Assembly: GCA_011037195.1 (NCBI GenBank)
Contig: JAAEAF010000191.1
Span: 1 to 64,000 of the forward strand
DNA: 64,000 nt
Reading direction: 5' to 3'
Source of the DNA: Triatoma infestans
Taxonomy: Eukaryota; Arthropoda; Insecta; Hemiptera; Reduviidae
Below, piece after piece: positions 25,165 through 35,683 of the stretch. Numbering within the stretch: position 1 is the stretch's first letter; every line of letters starts with the position of its first letter. The notes beneath the pieces are model-generated. The model searched no databases. It was not told the origin of the DNA and saw nothing but the letters and a program-made list of their open reading frames with translations. The translations under genes and the position numbers were made by a program.

Positions 25165-27595
25165 CGAGATCATTAATTTTTAAGATTTTCACATAATTAT
25201 GCACTTTTTTTTTGCATAGGATTAGCACATTTACCCTTGAAATTGAAAAGCATGAAAAAAAAATAAATTTAAGAATAACTACTGCTGGAAATATTTTTAT
25301 AAAATGGCAATATTTTGTTTTTTTAATATCAATAAGACCAAAACATGAAAATCAAATGATTTCTTAGAAGAATAAATTATTTTAAGACAGTATAGTTGCT
25401 GCTTCATAGTAGCTACAGATCAAATCGTGGGAATTGTCGCCTATTTCAATATACTAAATGAATCTCTGCCGTAAGAAAAGTACCTTCTCTCAATAAGCAT
25501 TCAGCTGCAAGTAGATGATTTGCCAATTGCGCCCATTACTTAGAAGTAAGATTTTTGTTCCGAAAGACGTAAAAATCATTAGAGCGAGATACTTTGACCT
25601 GAAGGAGAAAGATTAATTGTCTGCCAAAATTGTCATGAATGCATAAAAATTCTAATACTTACTGGTTCTTTAGTGAACAAGAAAAAAATAACGGGACTAA
25701 AATGTAAAAAGTGTTTAAAAGAGTTACGAAGCGCTTTTCTATAAAAAAACACCAATTGGGTTATAAATTGTGATTGGCAGCATGTTCTGGTTGCGGTCAA
25801 TCATCGGTGCACGGACACAATCGTCAGTACAGTCTTAGCCTTTGTGGAGTTACAGTGATTGCCCTGATACAAAGCCCGCCAAAAAAAAATGTGAACCACT
25901 TTTTAAACTGAGATGTCCCATTCCAAACCACGATTTGGAATTTTGAAATTCTCCTCAATGCGCGTCCATACACAGCACTCGTACTATCCAGACGATACAG
26001 CAATTCCAATAGAAACTTGTTTGATCAACCCTTTTACAGTCCAGGCCTTTGCCATCACTGACTACCACGTTTTCTTTTAACTCAAAAAGTAGCTTGCTTC
26101 CCAACGTTCTGGCGACAATGAAATGTTGAAAATATCATTGGTGGACTGGCTGTACTCCTAGGCGGCGAAATTCTAAGTACAGGGCCCAAGAAAGCTTTTC
26201 CAATCACTAAGCGGAAAATGAATAAGGAATCATTAATCAAATTTTGTACCTATTCTTTTGTCTTTTTTTTTTTTTTTAAATACTACTCATAGAAAAAGAA
26301 AGTCAGCTCGATACGTGTTTGGCCTACCACCTCTTGAAGATCAAGAACAGAAGAATAGAGCCTATGAAGAATGAAGGCATCTGGCAAGTGGAGAAATCAA
26401 AGAAGGCAACAATTGAGATAACTGAACTTTCTTGTACACTACAAGAAATACTTCTCAAATAGAAACGAAGGTTGAACAGTGATTGAGATAGGAAAATGTT
26501 GCATTTATGAACAGTTATCATATTTCATCATAGACTCTTTCCAAGCTAAAGAATTTATCAGAAGTGTAGATCCACCATTGTAAATTTGATTTTTGATAAA
26601 AAAAAAAAAAAAATCATTTTTACAACCAGAAAGAAACACAACAAATTAACATGTTAAAAGCATTAAAACTGTAATGAAGATTTTGATTAATCTAAATTAT
26701 AAATTTAAATTTAATTGTAATTAGGTCTCTATTTTCTGTGATAACTCAAGTTCCACACAAATGGACGGATCACATTGAAAATAAGTTTAATTATTTTTTA
26801 TTCACGACTATAGCCTAATAAATTTTGTCTTTTATAAAAACTGTTTCATCAAAACTTTTCTAACAGATTAATTTTATCCAATAAATTAATATACAACAAA
26901 CACTTCTTACGGATCGTAAACAATCATATATTATCGATAAAAGTGATTTAATTTCGATCAACAAATTCTTCTTATCTTAATGTTCAGTCAGACTGTTTGC
27001 ATTATTATTACATTTTTCTTTTATTATAATATAATATACTATCAGACTTTTTTTTTATTTATTATTCAAATAGCTGGACAATCATATAAAAAAAATCATA
27101 ATCATATTTAATAAATCATTTAATTAATCAAGTTTATTGTTAAAAATTCTACTTTCTTCTTTAGTGTCATATAAAAAAAGATACAATAAAAAATATGACT
27201 AGTTTAGTATTAGTAGAAAAAGTATAGATAATGTTGACAAATTGTTTTTGTTCAGGCGTTCTCTACGTCCAAGTACCGCAGGTGTCATGGACGGAGACGG
27301 TTCTTATGCAATATATGTACAGACAAATCCAAGGCGTAGACTGGGAATCAAATCCAATTCCGCGAAGAAGCAAACTAGTAAAGTCCAGGCCACTAAATAT
27401 ACAAGGCTCCGCGGCGCTAACTCAATTTTATTTTTTAGTATGTAAAAAAAAATAAGAAAATCAGTTCTATTCTAAAATGTTTATTATATAATAATAAATA
27501 ATGTCTAAGGATAATAATATTTACTTGTTTTTTTTTTTTTTAATTTTGATAAATAACTTCTGCATAAAATTCGAAAGGTTTATGATTAGATATAT
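25165..27595. other. No gene recognised
   Basis: AT-rich flank downstream of the phosphodiesterase gene. A GC-richer area at 25750-26050 has a 61-codon minus-strand frame I do not recognise. A B-box-like GATTTGATTCCC on the minus strand near 27345-27360 hints at a decayed SINE. Nothing is firm. Confidence 0.4.
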
Positions 27596-27599
27596 TAAA

Positions 27600-27605
27600 T
27601 TTATT
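27600..27605 (-). terminator. Candidate polyadenylation signal of the PDE11-like gene
   Basis: An AATAAA hexamer on the minus strand lies about 20 bases after the stop codon. The area is very AT-rich, so the hexamer could be fortuitous; other copies occur near 27480-27510. Confidence 0.4.
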
Positions 27606-27624
27606 GATATTTCATTGTTACAAT

Positions 27625-27747
27625 TTATGTTGGTATAATATCGGCGAGCTGTTCGTTAGTCATTTGTGCTAACAATGCCCAGTGTTTCATATTTTCTATC
27701 GCACCTTCTGTCATTGTGCTCAATTTTGGATTCATCTGGCCCAGAGA
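27625..27747 (-). CDS. PDE11: PDE11-like phosphodiesterase, terminal exon with stop codon
   Basis: This exon encodes 40 residues (SLGQMNPKLSTMTEGAIENM, then KHWALLAQMTNEQLADIIPT) and a TAA stop. It supplies the last helix of the catalytic domain and a short tail. The acceptor is TTCTAG after a T-rich tract and the frame joins the previous exon in phase 0. An AATAAA on the minus strand at 27600-27605 lies about 20 bases past the stop and could be the polyadenylation signal. The intron before it (27748-29337) contains a hammerhead-type foldback element and a 1.1-kb unidentified insertion. Confidence 0.88.
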   Translation of the reverse strand, partial: SLGQMNPKLSTMTEGAIENMKHWALLAQMTNEQLADIIPT

Positions 27748-27839
27748 CTAGAAAAAAAAAGAGAAAATTTTGTTAACAAAATTAATAGAAAAAAAGAAAT
27801 ATTTTAATATTCATATTTCCATTCAGAAATATGTATAAA

Positions 27840-27976
27840 CATCAGAGATATTTTCCATGATAGCCTGCTTCTTTTTGTGGTAATCGACCGGTTTCGGGCG
27901 TTCGCCCAACATCAGGATGCTTTTTGTCACGGAAAATATCTCTGATGCTTTCCAGCTTTGCGGAACCAACCACAAC
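27840..27976 (-). mobile_element. Hammerhead-type foldback element (family B), short copy in last PDE11 intron
   Basis: The unique end (GCTTTCCAGC, GCGGAACCAACCACAAC) is on the right, so the element is reversed. It is flanked by an imperfect 13-base duplication, AAATATGTATAAA against AAATACGTATATA (27827-27839, 27977-27989). Only one arm is long. The hammerhead core on the minus strand reads CTGATGT instead of CTGANGA, with GAAA, CCGG and TC kept, so it is probably inactive. Confidence 0.8.
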
Positions 27977-28075
27977 AAATACGTATATACTGTAAATTAT
28001 AGTAACCACTATCTCATATCGCAGTTATACTGCCTAAAAAAAATCAGTTTTAATGAAACTAATCACCATCAAATT

Positions 28076-29196
28076 CGCCACACACAAAAGCTAGACTCAA
28101 TGGTTGTATTAATTAGCAGCCGTATTGAGGCGCCACCACAAATAGCACCACTAAAAGTGCACGTCAATTCCCCAGTAACGCCCACAATACAATGTAGCGA
28201 CGAATAAGCTTGAAATTCAAGAGAGAATCTTCTATCAACAACCTGTAGCTAGCGGTTGGAGAAATGAAATAAGAAGTAGACCATTTGAGGGCTTAAAAAT
28301 TAATCGCCAGATAAACATAAAAGTGTAAAAAAGAGTCGTTAGATCAATTTTAAAGAGTTAACAAGTTAGAGATTTAACTAGTTATAACATTCTTCAAAGG
28401 ACGCAACAACATCAACCAACTCTACCATTCTATATTCATCACGCTACCTAAAATCATACCTAACTACCTACAATTCCTCCATATACTTTTTTCTCTCTTT
28501 ACTCAGTAAATGGTTAAAATAACAACTATGAGTTTAGTGCCAATTGTATGTTTATCATTCTTCAGCAATTCATCACCATTTTCTGCTGCTATTACACAAT
28601 CAACTAGTCTCTCAGCAGCACCCTCGTTCATACTCTTCATCAAATACCATCTTCCCTTACAGCCTTTAACTTAAATGATATAACTAATATCGCACTTGCG
28701 TTTTGCCATAAAATAGGCCTGCAACCAACAGTTTTGTATCGTCGAGCTGGACAAGTTGATAATCGAGGCAAACTATTTAAACCAAAGTGGTTTCACCTAT
28801 TAGGCGCAACTGCTCTTACCAACGGCACACCTCGACTTAACCGTCCTAAAGAAACTCATAAATCTCAAAACGAATTTCATCTGCCACAAACTCAAAACCG
28901 TTTACGCCCAGTTTCAACTTCTTAACTGCCACAAGTTAGGAAAGTTATGTAGTTATTACATGATATGTAATTACAATAAACGGTGGGAAATTTCCTTGTC
29001 TCTCGTTTGCTTGAGTTATAAGCATTGACAGAAGTTATTCTTTGCTTCAATAAGTGGGTGAAGTGTGAAAACATGCTAGAAACCCGCCAAGTATGAGTTA
29101 CAAAGTTCAGTACATACCCTGGAGTGTTGGTATGTTTGTATAGTAACTTATTGTTACAGTGACAGGAAGAATTTTTGCTACAATTGGGTTCAACAT
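28076..29196. mobile_element. Unidentified 1.1-kb insertion in last PDE11 intron
   Basis: The segment is bounded by an exact 22-base direct repeat at 28054-28075 and 29197-29218 (it begins TGAAACTAATC and ends CATCAAATT). This looks like a target-site duplication. The inside is richer in GC than its surroundings and contains a plus-strand frame of about 90 codons ending at 28925, with CHKIGLQPTVLYRRAG, GKLFKPKWFHLLGATALTNG and TPRLNRPKETH. I do not recognise this protein. There is no poly(A) run, no evident terminal inverted repeat and no LTR pair. It could be a non-LTR insertion without a tail or a local duplication. Confidence 0.55.
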
Positions 29197-29337
29197 TGAA
29201 ACTAATCACCATCAAATTTCTAGTAGCTGTTAATGTTTGAATAACACGAAAAACATCTACTTAAATGATTAAAAAAAAAGAGAAGTGCTATCATGCATCT
29301 GTATTAATCAATAATTTATTTAAATTAAGATAGTTAC

Positions 29338-29635
29338 CTGATATAAAGGTAAACAAATTTCAGCAATCCATTTCAATTGTAGTTGTGGCAATTCATGAGC
29401 TCTTTCACGATCCATCAAAGGTGTTGGTTGTAATTTTAATTCACGTTCTTTATCACCCTGTGATAGAAATTCAGCAGCAATCAATGAAGCTACTGTCTGT
29501 TGCACAGGCCATGGTTTACAGGATGCTGCCAAATCTGATGCTGTCATCAACATAGATTTTAACAGTTCTCGGTGTTCTTCCAGACCCCAAGAATATTCAT
29601 GACGATCCACTAGGTCGAAAAACTTCATACGATTT
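29338..29635 (-). CDS. PDE11: PDE11-like phosphodiesterase, large catalytic-domain exon
   Basis: Ninety-nine residues run from NRMKFFDLVDRHEYSW to AEICLPLYQ. MLMTASDLAA contains the aspartate that is the last metal ligand. KPWPVQQTVASL and AAEFLSQGDKERE follow in the usual order. The glutamine in PQLQLKWI corresponds to the invariant purine-contacting glutamine of the family. The sequence LPQLQLKW plus ICLPLYQ is closer to PDE11 than to PDE5, 6 or 10 as I remember those proteins. Acceptor is TTTAG and donor CAG/GTAACT. Confidence 0.95.
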
Positions 29636-29699
29636 CTAAAGAGAATACAAAAGAAATTGAAATTAATCTAAAAGAAAGGTTAACTAAGGTTAATATAAA

Positions 29700-30015
29700 A
29701 TTTCACTTTATAGAATATCACAAAAATGCAATTTTGAAATCCTTAAATTTTTTACATTCCTATAAAATTCGTAGACAACTTGAAGATTTAATGTTAATTT
29801 ATGATATTTTAAACAATAGAATTGATTGTAAAGATTTGGTTCCAGCGATCTCTTTTTAAGCGCCATCTAATAACCTCATTATTCCATAATAACCTCATCT
29901 AATACGTCATTATTTTATATAAGAGTAGCTATTTCTTACAATTCATATATCCCTAGAGCATTAAGGTTGTTCAATTCTCTAGATAAGGATTTGAGTGTGT
30001 TCTATTTCAGTCGGA
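29700..30015 (+). pseudogene. Non-LTR retroelement, C-terminal coding fragment
   Basis: A frame with few stops reads RRQLEDLMLIYDILNNRIDC followed by KDLVPAISF, then RPHL- and SISVGTIFF-like pieces. This is the usual C-terminal tail after the RT domain of Jockey/CR1-like ORFs (IDCPELLxxIxF). It lies in the 600-base intron between PDE11 exons and has no other part of the element. Confidence 0.55.
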
Positions 30016-30236
30016 ACAATTTTTTTTTTAAAAAAAAAGCTTTAATGTAACTAACTATTAAATGAAAGAAAAACTCAACCAACTTAAAATTTGGTCCAAT
30101 ATAAAAAACCTATTTTTAAACAGACCCTTTTCATAGTTGTTTGTACGTATTATTGTAGTAGGAAATGTTAAAATCAGATTTGAAGTAAAATGATTCCACA
30201 ATCCTTCTCATAGATTTTTATGTTTTATTTACTTAC

Positions 30237-30337
30237 TGGAAGTATGTAGACAAATCTGTAGCAAGGATGCTGTGTTTAAGTACTTTCATCACTTGTGAAT
30301 AACTTTCTGCTGTTAAGTTGGAAAATATGTTCAAGTT
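30237..30337 (-). CDS. PDE11: PDE11-like phosphodiesterase, catalytic-domain exon (ILATDL)
   Basis: Thirty-three codons plus two bases encode NLNIFSNLTAESYSQ through HSILATDLSTYF. ILATDL is the usual helix motif after the HHHF block in PDE5/6/11 enzymes. The last two bases make a glutamine codon with the first base of the next exon. Acceptor is TTCAG after an A-rich tract (read on the minus strand as T-rich), and donor is CCA/GTAAGT. Confidence 0.92.
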
Positions 30338-30424
30338 CTGAAAAAAAAAAAAAATTCAATAAATATAAAGAACTCAATAAATATATAAAAGATAATCAAA
30401 TGTGGATATATAAAAAGTAATTAC

Positions 30425-30515
30425 CTCGCTACTCAATATCATAACAGCATGATTGAAATGGTGATGTTCCATTGTATTTGTAGTTCCATAAAGCAGAACC
30501 AGTGCGGAACCAGCT
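30425..30515 (-). CDS. PDE11: PDE11-like phosphodiesterase, catalytic-domain exon with HHHFNHA motif
   Basis: This exon encodes AGSALVLLYGTTNTMEHHHF and continues NHAVMILSSE. The HHH-F-NHA block is a conserved helix in class I phosphodiesterases close to the substrate pocket. One base at its start completes the split codon from the previous exon. It ends at a GAG/GTAATT donor in phase 0. Acceptor is TTTCAG. Confidence 0.93.
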
Positions 30516-30613
30516 CTGAAAGTTTGATTAATATATCCCCATTATTTTATAAAATGAAAGAATTTTTTTAATTTATTTTTATTAAATCTAAAATTTATTA
30601 TTGATGGATATAC

Positions 30614-30723
30614 TTTTGTTGATAAGCGTTGTTGGTACCTCTGTGGTCCAAATCATGGCATAAACATCCTACAAACATACCCAGCACTTCAATATCGCTA
30701 AATGTTCCTTTCATTTCACAGCC
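30614..30723 (-). CDS. PDE11: PDE11-like phosphodiesterase, exon with the HD metal-binding motif
   Basis: The exon begins [15 protein letters not shown] and carries [18 protein letters not shown], the signature of class I cyclic nucleotide phosphodiesterases. The H and first D of HDLDH bind the catalytic zinc and magnesium. It is 110 bases long; the final lysine codon is split and completed by the first base of the next exon, which restores the reading frame. The donor is AA/GTATAT and the acceptor TTCTAG. Confidence 0.95.
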
Positions 30724-30949
30724 CTAGAAAAGAAATAAACAGAGTGGATATTGTCAGTGGGGAGAGTTACTGTATATAATAATTAAACTTTTATTTAAAC
30801 AACAGGACTAATGGTAAAAATGGTTTCCTAATAATTGTGGTTTACCAATCACATTTTCGAATCCAAATCATCACTGGGTCTTAGAATTATGTTAACCTAT
30901 AGGTGGGTGGATTGATGGAGTAAAGCTTTGCAGCAGCAGATATCTAAAG

Positions 30950-31560
30950 TGACCCTCGGTTTGTGTCGAGGCTTGCCTGTCTCAGCAAGATGGACGCCAT
31001 AATACTGCTAATGCTTTAGAAATCCTACTCTGCCTGCCACAATTACACGTTTACATCTAAGGAGACTGCCCGTTGGCTTAAAACAGCCGATCATTGGGCG
31101 ATATTCATCTACTCTATAAAGATGTATGATGAAAAGGAATCTGACTGTTCTAAAACTTGGGAGGAGTCGGATTCGAAGTTAATAGCCAAAACCTAAAACT
31201 CCTATCTTGGTGGTCTTAGACATTTATGCTACAGCTTCCGAGGCGGAGGTTTGGCTATAATAGATTGTGCCAAGGAAATTCTACAATGGAATCTCCACAA
31301 TCGGCGGATAGTTATATACTTCGATAGTCAATAATAGACATTAACTACCCAACTCCTCCCTCCTTATTAGTGGTGAGCAACTCTAATAAGCTCCTCTGTC
31401 CCGGGTGTGAGGGAATGCCTGATTTGCGGTCAAGAAAAAAACGGACGAACTGACTCCAGAAGTTTCCTTTTATGTGCTCGGAACCTTTATACGAAGTTCA
31501 TAGGACAAAGACAATGTTCACTGTATTTTACACAGCAAATCAGAGGTATGGTTGAGAAAT
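30950..31560 (+). pseudogene. Heavily degraded I-type fragment (RNase H region)
   Basis: Near 31220-31335 one frame gives SEAEV, AKEILQWNLHNRRIVIYFDS, resembling the RNase H stretch (QAEVLAI...IYSDSQA). A cysteine-containing piece at about 31405-31500 could be the zinc-knuckle tail. Stops and frameshifts are many. It lies within a PDE11 intron. Confidence 0.4.
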
Positions 31561-31974
31561 ACCACCAACCAAGGTTAGTTCTTTAGGGGATCCTCGCAGT
31601 AGCTTTCGGCAGACCTGATGAACCAGGGTTTGATGTGGTTAATCCTCAAACAGTGGTTTTATGACCGGTATTAGCAAAATCTGGAAGCATTTGAACATTG
31701 GGCCTTGTCTGACTGAGGAAAGATGCTCCATGTCCTCTGCGGTTGCAAGAGCGACATTCCTTCAACTGGGCGATAAATCGCCCGCTGTATCGAGCTATTG
31801 AAAGGTGCCTCCTTTCTGTCCCCTCCGCCTTTCACATGAAGATTTCGGTCAAAATTCATAAACCAAAAGTGCGAATTTACTTTCTATTTTTTTTTTTAGT
31901 TTATCGTTATTTTTTTTAAAAAAATCCTAAGGATTTTCTTTAAACTTCTCTACTTATTTACTCTTAAAACTATT

Positions 31975-32190
31975 ATTTTGATTTCAAACTTGTTTCTCCA
32001 TGAAAATAGACTTTTGGAGTTTTTATGGAGATGGGCGGGATTAACAATATCAAGCTTCCCTCTAAAGTGCCACTTCAATATAGTGTATGGGTCGACTATC
32101 GATATATTTATTGAGAAACATTATAGATTATCCAAATATAAAGCACACCGGAAGTGAACCTTAACAGAATAAGTTTCTGATCTTTTAGGA
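31975..32190 (+). mobile_element. Repeat family A fragment
   Basis: The segment aligns with the middle-to-late part of family A (TTTCTCC...GAAAA, a G-rich GGGCGGGATTA block, CTAAAGTGCCACTTCA, ACCGGAAGTG). It directly precedes a full copy. Confidence 0.55.
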
Positions 32191-32303
32191 CATTTCTTGA
32201 CCACGACTTTTATTAAACATAAATGTTAACTGCACACTTATATACTCATCACTTTGATTTGAAATATGCGGTTCCGGGAAAATTAATTTTCAGCATTTTT
32301 TTT

Positions 32304-33296
32304 ACTTTCTCTTACTCCTAGTAAGAGGAAGTATTGTAATCGTGTCAAATTTTCGATATCAAGTTTTCACCGGAAATATCCGTTTTGAGGTCCCCTGAGT
32401 CCAAAAAAGTGAAAAAAGTGGTTTTTAGCGAATGGTCTGTGTGTGTGTGTGTGTGTGGTCTGTGTGTGTGTATGTATGTGAACAGCATATCTCAAAAATA
32501 AAAAATCGTAGAAAGTTCAAACTTGATATTACGTTTAGGTATCACCATGGATCTGACGGTGCGTTATGTGTCAATATTCTCAACCGGAAGTACCACTTTA
32601 CTAGTTGTTTTTTTTACGTTTTTGCAATTTTCTCAAAAATGGCTCCGAAGATTTTCTTTAAACTTGCTATATCAACTACACATACAAAGAGCTACAACTT
32701 TTATTTGAAACATTTCTCCAGGAAAATTCATTTAAGGGCACTTCTGGGGGAGGGGTGGGGTTAGGTTTTCATCTTAACTGCTGTTTCAGTATATTAGACA
32801 ATTCTGTCATCTAAATAATGTTAATTAGAATTAAATATGTTGTTGAAATTCCGAGTTTGAAAAAAATAGATAACCGGAAGTGCGTTTTTACTGAAATATA
32901 ATTTTCAGTTTTCTGGTATTTTCTCGAAAATGGCTCCAACGATTTTCTTTAAACCAGCGTTGTTAACTATACATATAAAGAGCTACAACTTTTATTTGAA
33001 ACTTTTCCCCTGATAAATTCATTTAAGGGGACTTTTGGGGGAGGGGGGTTATGTTTTTCTTTAAAATGCTATCACAGTTGATTATACAATTCTGTCATCC
33101 AAATTGAAATAACTAGAAATTAATATATGACCCAAATTCCGAGTTTCAAGGAAATTAGTAAACCGGACAGTTTTACTGGACAGTGTTTTCACTTTTCGAC
33201 GAATTTCATTAAATTTGGTACACTAACTATAAAATTTGTCAATTATAATTTTGAGTACTGGAGTAAGAGAAAGTTGTGTGAGTGTTTCACACCAGA
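32304..33296 (+). mobile_element. Repeat family A, full-length copy (about 990 bp)
   Basis: It starts ACTTTCTCTTACTCCTAGT, a hairpin-forming end. It continues with AAGAGGAAGTATTGTAATCG, a TG microsatellite at about 32432-32475, and AACAGCATATCTCAAAAA. It ends with CTGGAGTAAGAGAAAGT and a second hairpin, GTGTGAGTGTTTCACAC. The first and last 15 bases (ACTTTCTCTTACTCC and GGAGTAAGAGAAAGT) are inverted repeats. Both ends abut T-runs. There are three imperfect internal units, each with ATTTTCTC-AAAATGGCTCC and GAGCTACAACTTTTATTTGA. No transposase is encoded. Confidence 0.8.
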
Positions 33297-33454
33297 TTTT
33301 TTTTTTTTTTTTTGAGAATATGTATCGTTAGATTTCAAATATTTTGGGGTTGGATGTAGGCGCTGCTATCTTCTGACTTACAATGTAATCACATTCAGGT
33401 GTGCTAACCAAGATGACACCCATCGATAGCGATTATTTATATTAGGGCAACTAA

Positions 33455-33520
33455 ATTTTGAGCGAAAATTCCGAGAATTAAGAAATTTGTCAATTAAGTA
33501 AGACAAAGTTGTGTGAATTT
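33455..33520 (+). mobile_element. Repeat family A, 3'-end fragment
   Basis: ATTCCGAGAATTAAG and AGTAAGACAAAGTTGTGTGA match the last part of family A. Confidence 0.5.
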
Positions 33521-33676
33521 GTTACAACAATTAAAACAATATGAGGGAAAAAATTGAAAGAAGAATGACCTGTCCCATGACATAAATGTTGCCTACGCCC
33601 ATAGACAGAAGTCCGTTTTGACCTAAATAACTTGCAAAGAGAATGAATAGGAATGGAAACGGCAAAAACTACTTAC

Positions 33677-33784
33677 CATAAGTATTGCAAACATCACTTG
33701 TGCCACATTGAACGCGTGTTTCCAGTTGTGGTAGGGAACATCGCGATAGTTTTTCTTTACTGTTATCAAAAATCTGTACAATGT
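33677..33784 (-). CDS. PDE11: PDE11-like phosphodiesterase, exon with first metal-binding histidine
   Basis: Thirty-six residues run from [14 protein letters not shown] to MFAILM. The exon contains [12 protein letters not shown], where the first histidine is the general acid of class I phosphodiesterases and the histidine in WKHA is the first metal ligand of the HD fold. It is phase 0 on both sides, with acceptor TTTCAG and donor ATG/GTAAGT. The following intron is about 3 kb and hosts a complete copy of the TG-microsatellite repeat family A. Confidence 0.93.
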
Positions 33785-33874
33785 CTGAAAAATTCGAGAA
33801 AAATTCATATTAATTCGTTATATCATGGATTTGTATGTTGAACAAGAACAAATAAAAACTATAAACTAGATTAC

Positions 33875-34021
33875 CTCCAATTCAATGTTGAATTTCTTGA
33901 CAAGACCCAATTCAATAAACATACTAACTGATGCTAAAATCATTTCTTCTTCAGTCAATGAAAAATCATCAAAAGATAATGAATATAGATTCAATTCATC
34001 TGCGACTGGTATTGGTACATC
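33875..34021 (-). CDS. PDE11: PDE11-like phosphodiesterase, exon at N-terminal edge of catalytic domain
   Basis: This exon encodes 49 residues from DVPIPVADEL to VKKFNIELE, including FDDFSLTEEEM and the helix ASVSMFIELGLV. These form the first helices of the class I phosphodiesterase catalytic domain. The acceptor is TTTACAG and the donor GAG/GTAATC, phase 0 on both sides. The next exon is only 90 bases away. Confidence 0.9.
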
Positions 34022-34335
34022 CTGTAAACAGTATAAATTGCAACAATGTAAAATGAATGAAAAATATTTTTCTATCTATGGGGGTTTAAATGATGCTGCA
34101 TTCTGGTGGGCAACCTAGTAATCTAAGAGTTTGGTTGCTAACGACGCTGTAACTAACGCAATAGGCAGTGCAAATGTTTGTAGGGACAGGGTGGGCGGTG
34201 AAAGTATGACAGGCTTGCTGACGTCATTCTACACGAGGGTTGTTAGGGAGAAATGGGAGGAAGTTGATATAGAGGTCAGGCGCACGGTTACTGGTTCAGT
34301 GGCAACGCCATCAGGACAATGCTACCTAAATCTAA

Positions 34336-34337
<2 letters not shown>

Positions 34338-34368
<31 letters not shown>
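34338..34368 (+). repeat. (TA)n microsatellite
   Basis: Uninterrupted TA run. Confidence 0.95.
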
Positions 34369-35501
34369 ATCTACCACCCCTAGAGCTCCTACTTCTAACA
34401 TAGTCCTATAATTAAATTCCATATTTCCACCAAATAAATTCATTTAATTAAAGAAGCTGAAATTTAATTTTACGAAAAGTAGGATCAAACAAATTTTTAT
34501 TTATAACTGCGCAAAAGCAGTGAATTTTATTATTGGAAATAGGAGAGGGTAGGGGGGGAATCTTCTAACGAGAAAATATGAATCGGATGTTAGAGGCAAT
34601 CAGCGCTAATTTTCTGTCTCTTATGTTATCAAACCAAGTTCCCTTACATTTCCTTACCTTGAGTATGATCTTATAGTGAAAAGATCTGATGAAACTGGGA
34701 CAAGTTGGAAACAAAGAGAAAGTTATGTATAGTTCAAAGTTTTCCACGTGACTGACCCACATTGAATTGTGGATTAAGACGGTCTTGGATAACTTCTTGT
34801 TTAACTCCTGCTTATATGCCCTAATTTAAAATATAGTAGACTGATTTAGCATTCCAATAATTAGGTAAAAAAACTTTTTCCATCTGCCTAATAAACACGT
34901 AGAAAATTTAAAAAATATCGCAACGATGTGCTCATTAACAAATTATATGATTGTTTTTTTTCTCAAACTTTTGGCTGTTGAGGAGACCTAAAAGCAAAGT
35001 TTTTATTTTTTTTTAATTTTGATTGGAGCCTTGTAATTCAAATATAAAATACACAATGAAAAAAATTTAAGCCGTCAATAAACAATCATCCATTGCAGAA
35101 TTTAGCCTGAATTTTATAGTTCAGTAAATTAATTATTTTTTTTTTTTTTTATTTGATTCGAATTGTTTCACCGGCGCTGATTGCAGTATAAGTAACACAG
35201 TCGGCAGACAGACTGACACTGACACCTCGCTCTCTATGTACTAACCGAGGGGAGATGCTACCTAGCGGTATCACTTCCTAATTATCTTCATCTCAATAGA
35301 TCATCTTCATTTGAGTAGAGGAAGTCGCGAGGCCATTGGTGCTTTAAACGCCTGGGAGGATTATCTGGAATAGGATGGGATGATAAATTTCCGGTTAACT
35401 GGATAAGAGTGGAATTGAAAGGTCGGATGGATTTATTTTTTGTAGAGGTGGTTGGAAAGCATCAGAGACATTTTCCGTGGTGGCCTGCTTCATTTTGTGG
35501 T

Positions 35502-35539
35502 CATCGACCGGTTTCGGGCGTTCGCCCACCTTCAGGATG
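35502..35539 (-). ncRNA. Hammerhead ribozyme motif, core base changed
   Basis: The minus strand reads CATC, CTGAAGG (core A changed to G), GGGC-GAAC-GCCC, GAAA, CCGG, TC, GATG. Apart from the one core change it matches the intact copies, so it is likely inactive. Confidence 0.55.
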
Positions 35540-35645
35540 CGTTTTTCAGACAGTGTGACAAAACAGACTTGCACAGAGCAAATTTGGAGTGTGTAAACTT
35601 AATTTGCTCTGTGCAAGTCTGTGTTGTCACCCTGTCTGAAAAAAG

Positions 35646-35683
35646 CATCCTGAAGATGGGCGAACGCCCGAAACCGGTCGATG
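35646..35683 (+). ncRNA. Hammerhead ribozyme motif, intact core
   Basis: The order is CATC, CTGAAGA, stem II GGGC-GAAC-GCCC, GAAA, CCGG, TC, GATG. All invariant positions are present; stem I pairs CATC with GATG. Predicted cleavage follows GTC at about 35679. Confidence 0.75.

Noticed and set aside
25824..26009. Possible minus-strand coding exon MELLYRLDSTSAVYG...
   Set aside because: No recognised domain, no supported splice sites, and no neighbouring exon in phase.
32304..33296. Family A as a Helitron because of its 3' hairpin
   Set aside because: The sequence after the hairpin is CAGATTTT and not CTRR, and the ends are inverted repeats, which Helitrons lack.
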